Positions 56,414 through 64,000 of a stretch of 64,000 nucleotides of DNA are shown one piece after another; the stretch's first letter is position 1, and the number at the start of each line of letters is the position of its first letter. The position numbers were made by a program, and so were the translations under genes. Origin of the DNA: Datisca glomerata (taxonomy: Eukaryota > Streptophyta > Magnoliopsida > Cucurbitales > Datiscaceae). Below the pieces are notes generated by a model. That model searched no databases. It was not told the origin of the DNA and was given only the letters and a program-made list of their open reading frames with translations. The DNA is taken from NCBI GenBank assembly GCA_003255025.1, contig QANY01011430.1:850769-914768 (forward strand), given 5' to 3'.

Positions 56414-56736
56414 TGTGAAAGTGAATGGAAAGGGAAGGTGAAAGTAAAGTTAAAGGGGGTTAATTTAGAAAAAATTATTTCTCTCCCATGTTTCCATTTG
56501 AATTTAAACATTTTCTGTTAAAGAGAGATTAATTTGGAGAAAATTAGAAACACAAGGATTAATTAAAGGGTTATTTATACAAATATATCATTTCCAATTT
56601 TTGTTAGGATTTTTATATTCTTTTCCAAAATCTAAGAATTGTATATTCATGGTACATCATTATTAACATCAAGTATGACAACTCTCTCTTTCTTCATCAT
56701 TTTTTTTTCATTCTCCATGAAAAGATCAAATCAACC

Positions 56737-58880
56737 ATGGTATTCCATTTCTTATTCTTCTTCTTCGTATTCCATTTCTTATTCTTCTTCTTCGTATTCC
56801 ATTTCTTATTCTTCTTCTTCGTCGTCCTCTTCTTATTCTTCTTCTTCGTCGTCCTCTTCTTATTCTTCTTCTTTGTCGTCCTCTTCTTATTCTTCTTCGT
56901 CGTCTTCCTCTTCTTCTTCTTCTTCGTCGTCTTCCTCTTCTTCTTCTTCTTCTTCGTCGTCTTCCTCTTCTTCTTCTTCTTCGTCGTCTTCCTCTTCTTC
57001 TTCTCCTTCGTCTTCTTCTTCTTCTTCTTCTTCTTCGTCTTCTTCTTCTTCTTCTTGTACTTCGTCTTCTTCTTCTTCTTCTTCTTCTTCTTCTTCGTCT
57101 TCTTCGTCTTCTTCTTCTTCTTCGTCGTCTCCTTCTTATTCTTCTTCTTCTTCGTCTCCTTCTTCTTCTTCTTCTCCGTCGTCTCCTTCTTCTTCTTCTT
57201 CTTCTTCGTCTCCTTCTTCTTCTTCTTCTTCTTCATCTCCTTCTTCTTCTTCTTCATCTCCTTCTTCTTCTTCTTCTTCTTCTTCGTTTCCTTATTCTTC
57301 TTCTTCTTCTTCGTATCCTTCTTCTTCGTCGTCTCCTTCTTCTTCTTCTTCTTCTTCTTATTCGTCTCCTTCTTCTTCGTCTTCTTTATCGTCTCCTTCT
57401 TCTTTGTCGTCTTCTTCGTCTCCTTCTTCTTCGTCTCCTTCTTCTTCTCCTTCTTCTTCATCTCCTTCTTCTTCTCCTTCTTCTTCGTCTCCTTCGTCTC
57501 CTTCTTCTTCTTCTTCGTCTCCTTCTTCTTCTTCTTCTTCTTCTTCCTCTCCTTCTTCTTCTTCTTCCTCTCCTTCTTCTTCTTCTTCTTCTTCTTCGTC
57601 TCCTTCTTCTTCTTCTTCTTCTTCTTCTTCTTCTTCTTCTTCTTCTTCTTCTCCGTCTCCTTCTTCTTCTTCTTCTTCTTCTTCTTCGTCTCCTTCTTCT
57701 TCTTCTTCTTCGTCTCCTTCTTCTTCTTCTTTTTCTTCGTCTCCTCCTCCTCCTTCTTCTTCTTCTTCGTCTCCTTCTTCTTCTTCTTCTTCGTCTCCTT
57801 CTTCTTCTTCTTCTTCTTCTTCTTCGCCTACTTCTTCTTCTTCTTCTTCTTCGTCTCATTCTTCTTCTTCTTCTTCTTCTTCTTCTTCTTCTTCATCTCC
57901 TTCTTCTTCTTCGTCTCCTTCTTCTGCTTCGTCTTCTTCGTCTTCTTCGTCTCCTTCTTCTTCGTCGTCTTCTTCGTCTCCTTCTTCTTCGTCGTCTTCT
58001 TCGTCTCCTCCTTCTTCGTCGTCTTCTTCGACTCCTTCTTCTTCGTCTCCTTCTTCTTCTCCTTCTTCTTCGTCTCCTTCTTCTTCTCCTTCTTCTTCGT
58101 CTCCTTCTTCTTCACCTTCTTCTTCGTCTCCTTCTTCTTCTCCTTCTTCTTCGTCGTCTTCTTCCTCTCCTTCTTCTTCGTCTCCTTCTTCTTCTCCTTT
58201 TTCTTCGTCTCCTTCTTCTTCTCCTTCTTCTTCGTCTCCTTCTTCTTCTTCTTTTTCTTCGTCTCCTTCTTCTTCTTCTTCTTCTTCTTCGTCTCATTCT
58301 TCTTCTTCTTCGTCTCATTCTTCTTCTTCTTCTTCTTCATCTCCTTCTTCTTCTTCTTCTTCTTCGTCTCCTTCTTCATCTTCTCTTCTTCGTCTCCTTC
58401 TTCTTCGTCTCCTTCTTCTTCGTCTTCTTCGTCTTCTTCTTCTCCTTCGTCTTCTTCGTCTTCTTCTTCTCCTTCTCCTTCTTCTTCTTCTTCTTCTTCG
58501 TCTCCTTCTTCATCTTCTTCTTCTTCGTCTCCTTCTTCTTCGTCTTCTTCGTCTCCTTCTTCTTCGTCTTCTTCTTCTCCTTCTTCTTCTTCGTCTTCTT
58601 CTTCTCCTTCTCCTTCTTTTTCTCCTTCTTCGTCTTCTTCGTCTTCTTCTTCTTCTTCGACTTCTTCTTCTTCTTCTTCTTCTTCGTCTTCTTCTTCTTC
58701 TTCTTCTTCTTCATCTTCTTCTTCTTCTTCGTCTTCTTCTTCTTCTTCTTGTTCTTCTTCGTCTTCTTCTTCGTCTACTACTACTACTACTTCTTCTTCT
58801 TCTTTATCTTCATCTTTTTCTTTTTTTATTCTTCTTCTGATGCTTCTTCTTCTTATTCTTTTATTCTTCTTCTACTTATT
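56737..58880. repeat. 2.1-kb (TTC)n-rich microsatellite
   Basis: Almost pure TTC with interspersed TCG, TCC and TTATTC variants, for example TTCTTCTTCGTCTCC. It starts with three near-identical 30-bp units (TATTCCATTTCTTATTC). Lack of frame disruption produces several very long frames on both strands (poly-Ser, poly-Phe, poly-Lys, poly-Arg, poly-Glu/Lys). It corresponds in position to the much shorter TTC/GAA-rich subterminal stretches of copies A and B. Confidence 0.97.
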
Positions 58881-58979
58881 CGAGACCCTATGACACATCC
58901 TTTTTCAGTTAGATCCGACCATTCTTCTTCTTCTTCAACGAGAGCAGACTAGTACACATTCTTTTCTTATTTTTTAACG

Positions 58980-60560
58980 CATAAAATACTTTAAGTAATG
59001 GTTCAAATAGTCAAGTGGCCTCTCCTTTACAGTTGTTTTACTGTTGTCATAATAAAATGAACTACTTGAACCAATCAAATAGTCACATGCTCTCTGGATA
59101 AGTGAGTGAGAGAATCAGAATGACTACTTGAAAAGTTCAAGTGGTGTTATCAGTGACGAGGTGAGAGAAATAATTGTCTTGCCCCCTACGATGAGGCGGT
59201 CTAGTGGGAGGCCAAAGGTAAATAGAATGCCATCTAGAGGTGAGGATGTACAACCAAATAAATGTAGTCGATGTTGTTTACGCGGACACAATAGACAGAC
59301 ATGCAAACATCCTATCTCATTCACATGCATGATGAATCACAACCAGGCATATAAGCTAGTAAGTATATTGTATGAATTTTGTATCTATATTGTATGAAAT
59401 ACGTATCGATATTGTATCTATTTTTATCCACCTGAGTATTTATTTGTTTTGGTTAGTAAGCAAACTAATGCAAATTACACATGCTGGATGACTATTTGAA
59501 GGATTCAAGTAGTAGTCATATACTACTTGAATCTTTCAAGTATTACCTGTATCTAGACAAATCACTGCAGCAGACAAAAATGACTACTTGAGGGATATAA
59601 GTAGTAATTTTATATTACTTGAAGGGTTCAAGTAATATTTTTTTTACTATTTGAACCCTTAAAGTAGTAATATTATTTGTTGTCTACTTTTTATATAGAG
59701 AGCATGTACTACTTGAAGGGTTCAAGTAATATTTTTTTCTACTTGAACCCTTTAAGTAGTAATATTGTTTGTTACCCTATTTTTATACAAAAAGCATGTA
59801 ACTACTTGAAGGGTTCAAGTAGTAATTTTTTACTACTTGAACCCTTCAAGTAGTCATATTGTTTGTTACCCTCTTTTTATACAAAGAGTATGTAACTACT
59901 TGAAGGGTTCAAGTAGTAATTTTTACTACTTGAATCCTTCAAGTAGTCATATTGTTTGTTGACCTATTTTTATACCGAGAATATGTAACTACTTGAAGGT
60001 TTCAAGTACTAATATTGTTTGCTATCCACTTTTTATACGGAGTGCATGTAACTACTTGAAAGGTTCAGGTAGTATTTTTTTCCTATTTGAACTCTTCAAT
60101 TAGTAATATTATTTGTTGTCCTCTTTTTATGCAGAGAGCATGTAACTACTTGAAGGGTTCAAGTAGTAGTTTTTACTATTTGATCCCCTCAGGTAGTCAT
60201 ATTGTTTGTTGCCTTCTTTTTATACAGAGAGCGTGTAACTGCTTGAAGGGTTCAAGTAGTATTTTTACTACTTGAACCCTTTAAATAGTCATATTATTTG
60301 TTGACCTTTTTTATACAGAGAGCATGTAACTACTTGAAGGGTTCAAATAGTATTTGTTTACTACTTGAACCTTTCAAGTAGTCATATTGTTTGTTGACCT
60401 ATTTTTGTACAGAGAGAGTGTCGCTGCTTGATGGGTTCAAGTAGTATTTTTTACTACCTGAACTCTTCAAGTAGTCATATTGACCTCTCATCAGTTTATA
60501 ATTTCTTGAATTCTGATCAATAAATATAACTAATAAAAAAAATATTACTTGAACCCTTAT
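58980..60560. repeat. Palindromic array C1 (about 12 monomers)
   Basis: Monomers of about 88 bp: ACTACTTGAA-GGG-TTCAAGTAGT, a 5-8-nt T-rich spacer, the CCC-centred partner, then CATATTGTTTGTTGACC and TTTTTATACAGAGAGCATGT. The best copies lie at 59795-60000. A single-copy block at 59150-59450 interrupts the array. Confidence 0.95.
59128..59345 (+). pseudogene. MULE transposase C-terminal zinc-knuckle remnant
   Basis: The frame contains LPPTMRRSSGRPKVNRMPSR then GEDVQPNKCSRCCLRGHNRQ and TCKHPI, the GRPxxxR...CxxCxxxGHNxxxC tail found at the end of Mutator (MURA-type) transposases. The upstream DDE and SWIM parts are missing and palindromic repeats run directly into it, so only the end of the gene survives here. 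Confidence 0.8.
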
Positions 60561-60639
60561 TATACCAAGAAGTGTTCATAAGAAATTAGACATCCAAACA
60601 ACAAACAAAAAGCAAAGCAGTCATAGTTCTGCAAGACTC

Positions 60640-63600
60640 TCAAGTGGAAATGTATGACAAAAAAGTCCACAGCCAACTTTTTGCAAAATTGTGGCATAAG
60701 TTTATGCTTTATAGTTGTTAAGTCCCGAACATAAACTAAGGCATCCAAAAATTTCAAGGCAAAAACATTATAATCAAACCTACAAAACAAAAGCAAAATA
60801 AATCATATATTCTTCTTCCATGAATTAAGGTCATATATATTAGAACAAATCTCACACGTTCCCTTACTGAGGAACCTTGACATGCGTTAGAGTCCACTCG
60901 TCAAGTACTTTATGAACTTCTTTTCTATTTTCATAGAAGTTCATAAATTAAGTACGTGAGAGAGTAGATGGGTGAAGGGTTCCATTAGTGGACGGAGGTG
61001 GGTTCGTTGTATGGTGTTGTTCATTGAATTATAGACTATGACAGCTTGTTCATTGAGGTCAAACTCCACGGTTATCGAGTGAAATTTGTTCATGCACATA
61101 ACAAAAAAAAACCTATGCAATAGTATTTCAAAAAAATTTGCATAAAATAACTTGTAAAGGACATAATTTGAAAAATGTGTAAGAGTACATTCTTGATCAA
61201 ATGAATCTTAATCTCTTCCAAAATGTGGTCTCAGCCCGACAATATAAGCTCGTAAAAGGTCATTATCTTCTAATGCAAATTCGGATGGATTAACATCAAA
61301 TAGTTCACATCTACCAGACATTTTAGCCTACATTTGAAGTCAGCAAATTGATCACTATAGCATACTAAGTTCACATTGAATTTGTACTTTGAAAAAACCC
61401 TAAAAACTTACCTAAAAATAATGTCATAAATATTGATTCGTCGAAGTCGTGAAGATCCCTCTGAATTTTGAGTGAGTGCTCATCAATATGCTGCCAACAA
61501 AATAAGGAGAAAATCTTTTATATGTTACAAGACTAAAAATCATTACTAGAATGATTCAGGTAGTAAAAAAATACTGCTTGAACCATTCAAGTAGTCTCAT
61601 GCTCACTGGATAACTTAAAGAATGACTAAAAAATTATTACTTGAAGGGTTCAAGTAGTCAAAAATACTACTTAAACCCTTTAAGTAGTCTCATGCTCACT
61701 AGATAACTCAATACAAGACTCAAAAAATTATTACTTGAAGGTTTTAAGTAGGTAAAAAGTACTACTTGAACCATTCAAGTAGTTTCATTCTCACTGGATA
61801 ACTTGATGAACGACTAAAAAATTATTACTTGAAGGTTTTAAGTAGGCAAAAAATATTACTTGAACCATTCAAGTAGTTTTATTCTCACGGATAACTTAAT
61901 GAATGACTAAAAAAGTATTACTTGAAGGGTTCAGCTAGTCAAAAAATACTACTTGAACCATCCAAGTAGTCTCATGCTCACTGGATAACTTAATGCAAGG
62001 CTAAAAAATCATTACTTGAAGGTTTTAAGTAGGCAAAAAATACTACTTGAACCCTTCAAGTAGTTTCATTATCATTGAATAACTTAATGCAAGACTAAAA
62101 AATTATTATTTGAAGGGTTCAAGTACTAAAAAATACTACTTGAACCCTTCAAGTAGTCTCATTCTCACTGTATCACTTAATGCATGACTAAAAAATTATT
62201 ACTTGAAAGGTTCAAGCACTAAAAAATACATACTTAAACCCTTTAAGTATTCTCATGCTCAGTGGATAACTTAATGCAGGACTAAAAAATTATTACTTGA
62301 AAGGTCAAGTAGTCAAAAAATACTACTTAAACTCTTTAAGTAGTCTTATTCTCACTGGATAACTTAATGCAAGACTAAAATTCATTACTTGAAGGGTTCA
62401 AGCAGTCATAAAAAATCATTACTTGAATGATTCAAGCAATCATAAATTACTACTTGAACCCTTCAAGTAGTCTCATGCTCACTGGATAACTTAAGACATG
62501 AATAAAAAAATATTATTTGAAGAGTTCAAGTAGTCAAAAAATACTACTTGAAGAGTTCAAGTAGTCAAAAGATATTACTTGAAATCTTCAAATATTCATA
62601 AAACATTACTACAGAACATAACAAAATTCTAATTGGTTGAATTCTAAACTAATTAAATACAAAATTCCGATTCTAACCATTCAATTGGATCCAAGAACTT
62701 GGAGAAAAATTTCTTACGAATAGTTGAAATGCTAAGTTGGATGGTAGTGCTACAAAACAAAACATATATATACAATCATCTAACCTACTTTTAAAAAACA
62801 AAACATATACGTACATAAGTTTAAGAGATTACCTATCATCGATTGAGTCATACCACTGGTGTAATTTTTTCTCATCTTCTTCCCTCAGTTCATCAAAGGG
62901 TTTGAATGGTAGTGAGGGAGCATCTTTCTCAAATTGTTATATCCGACGTTGTTTTCTTGCCGGATCTGTCCATAGAGACTTGACATATTGAGAATGAAAG
63001 TGAATTCTCTTTTCCAACTCCCCAAGCATCTCTACAACGTCGGATTCTGAAATAGACTTTTTCATTTGTGAGTCAGCCCCCTGAGAACGTATCTTTACCA
63101 CCTCTGTCCCAGCCTTCTCAGTAGGCATCTCAACATTTGTTTCCACAGTGGGTCATGGGTAGTAAAATTTTCCAATGAAAACACAACCCCCTCAATGGGT
63201 AGATCTGGCTCTTTCTCAGCAGTGGGTTGTTCCTCTTCATTGGTTGTCTCTTCCAATAACTCAGTATCGTACTGTTGAACAGTTTGAGAATGTTGTTGGA
63301 TGTGTTATCATCAGTATCATCCAACTTCCCTAAAAGAGACTTTTCCAATGAAGACCATGAATTTCATTTCTCCCCTTAGTACCATCCATTATTCCCCTTT
63401 ACTACCATCCAATTTCTCTTCATGTACAACATCCATCTTGTCAAGATTTTTATGCACATCCTTAACAGCTTGGTCAAAAGAATGTATATAAAAATCTTAT
63501 CCAATTGGGGATCTCACATGCTGATCAATAAGGACTTGTAGTTGACCAACAATGCTTCTTAATTCCTGCTTAATATCAGCAACTTCTTTTTTCAGCATCG

Positions 63601-63907
63601 TTGAATCAACCTTAAGTTCATTCATATCAAAAGCTATGATGTCCAGCTTCTTTTTGGTCTCATGTATAAAAGCATGGACATCATTCTCCACATCATCACC
63701 AACAGCCCTAAAAACAGTATACTCTAACAGTGAAACTTCTTCAGCCACAGTTCCACTTTCAAGCAAAGGACTCGGCAAGTCCACCTCTTCCTCAGCAACA
63801 ACCCCAACTTCCACAACTGCCCTAACTTCATGAACTTCTACAAAATTCTTCCAGAATGGTTGTTGCTCTTCTAGGTCAATTGGGTTAAGAGTCAAAAGAA
63901 TCTTCAA
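60640..63907 (-). pseudogene. Degenerate Ulp1-like (C48) cysteine protease gene of a MULE
   Basis: Pieces in minus-strand order: a coiled coil (63907-63497, DIIAFDMNELKVDSTMLKKE); a Lys/Glu-rich linker in shifted frames (63350-62950, SDVVEMLGELEKRIHFHSQY); PFKPFDELREEDEKKLHQWY after an in-frame stop (62940-62840), typical of the segment before the protease domain; HIDEHSLKIQRDLHDF (61490-61433, between splice-like sites); MSGRCELFDVNPSEFALEDN (from 61322); FHSITVEFDLNEQAVIVYNS (about 61090-61030); FDYNVFALKFLDALV and LMPQFCKKLAVDFF (60780-60660). In the C48 family the last two carry HW...D and DCGVF; here only His remains, Asp is Asn and the catalytic Cys position is Tyr. With the stops, the protease is dead. 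Array C2 occupies the gap between two pieces. Confidence 0.65.
61545..62600. repeat. Palindromic array C2 (about 12 monomers)
   Basis: Monomers of about 90-97 bp with TTACTTGAAGGGTTCAAGTA, a short AGTCAAAAAAT spacer, the CCC-centred palindrome, then CTCATGCTCACTGGATAACT and TAATGCAAGACTAAAAAAT. It sits between two coding pieces of the Ulp1-like relic, in a position an intron would hold. Confidence 0.95.
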
Positions 63908-64000
63908 CTATAAATTAAAACAAAAAACCTATCATTATTTGTTGAAAGATGATAATATAAACTAAGTTTCATGATTTAGTTATACATAAAAAATCACTTG

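Larger units (their letters stand above)
56570..64000. mobile_element. Large Mutator-like element with palindrome arrays, copy C
   Basis: The left end (GTTATTTATACAAATATATC) matches the ends of copies A and B for about 75 bp. It is followed by the TTC tract, a MULE transposase zinc-knuckle relic (plus strand), palindromic array C1, a Ulp1-like protease gene relic (minus strand) with array C2 inside, and a coiled-coil exon. The right end lies outside the window. Plant MULEs that carry a Ulp1-like gene are known (KAONASHI-type), and this copy is the best guide to the family's superfamily. Confidence 0.65.

Noticed and set aside
56639..58893. Very long open frames (733, 718, 254, 183, 133 aa) read as Ser-, Phe-, Lys- or Arg-rich proteins
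   Set aside because: They are six-frame translations of one TTC microsatellite. All frames are open because the repeat contains no stop, and no unique sequence or domain is present.

Overview
The window is nuclear DNA from a flowering plant, most probably a eudicot. It is AT-rich, its genes are split by GT-AG introns, and it carries typical plant genes: a GDP-mannose pyrophosphorylase, a CASP-like membrane protein, a bifunctional proline-synthesis enzyme and a wall-associated-kinase-like receptor. I cannot name the species. A five-base N gap next to a run of C at 33.45 kb shows this is a draft assembly.

Layout. 0-8.4 kb is nested retrotransposon debris: part of a copia-like LTR, a decayed Ty3/gypsy 3' region with a 45-bp tandem repeat, and a 3.05-kb solo LTR inside it flanked by a perfect 5-bp target duplication. 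8.4-12.8 kb has no gene. 12.8-15.9 kb holds GDP-mannose pyrophosphorylase (+, 361 aa). 19.6-21.9 kb holds a CASPL5B-type protein (-, 151 aa, three exons). 22.0-26.6 kb holds two adjacent foldback-type DNA transposons filled with short palindromes. 26.9-28.25 kb holds a mitochondrial-glycoprotein/p32 (MAM33) family gene (+, 256 aa). 29.1-35.3 kb holds a complete 20-exon P5CS gene (-, 720 aa), three of whose introns start with GC. 36-42.3 kb holds a Harbinger-like MITE, a second palindrome-array element and a cluster of GC-rich tandem repeats. 43.2-45.9 kb holds a WAKL20-like receptor kinase (-), broken by a 2-bp frameshift in its ectodomain. 46.7-50.9 kb is a tandem duplication of about 2 kb. 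50.9-55.7 kb holds gag-like and LINE relics. From 56.57 kb to the window edge runs a large Mutator-like element with a 2.1-kb TTC tract, a MULE zinc-knuckle remnant, palindrome arrays and a degenerate Ulp1-like (C48) protease gene.

The most notable signal is a transposon family present at three loci (22.0-25.2, 37.8-39.8 and 56.6->64 kb). Ends identified at these loci begin GTTATTT, the subterminal DNA is TTC/GAA-rich, and the interior is a satellite-like array of roughly 85-95-bp monomers. Each monomer holds two palindromes (arms ACTACTTGAA and TTCAAGTAGT), one centred on GGG and the next on CCC, so a transcript could fold into a series of ~23-bp hairpins. A neighbouring, unrelated foldback element (25.2-26.6 kb) has the same design but a different palindrome (CTACACGATCGTGTAG).

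The host genes are unrelated housekeeping or signalling genes (GDP-mannose/ascorbate and cell wall, proline/stress, mitochondrial matrix, receptor signalling) and do not form a functional cluster. All exon boundaries were read by eye from splice sites and family conservation; no alignment was run.
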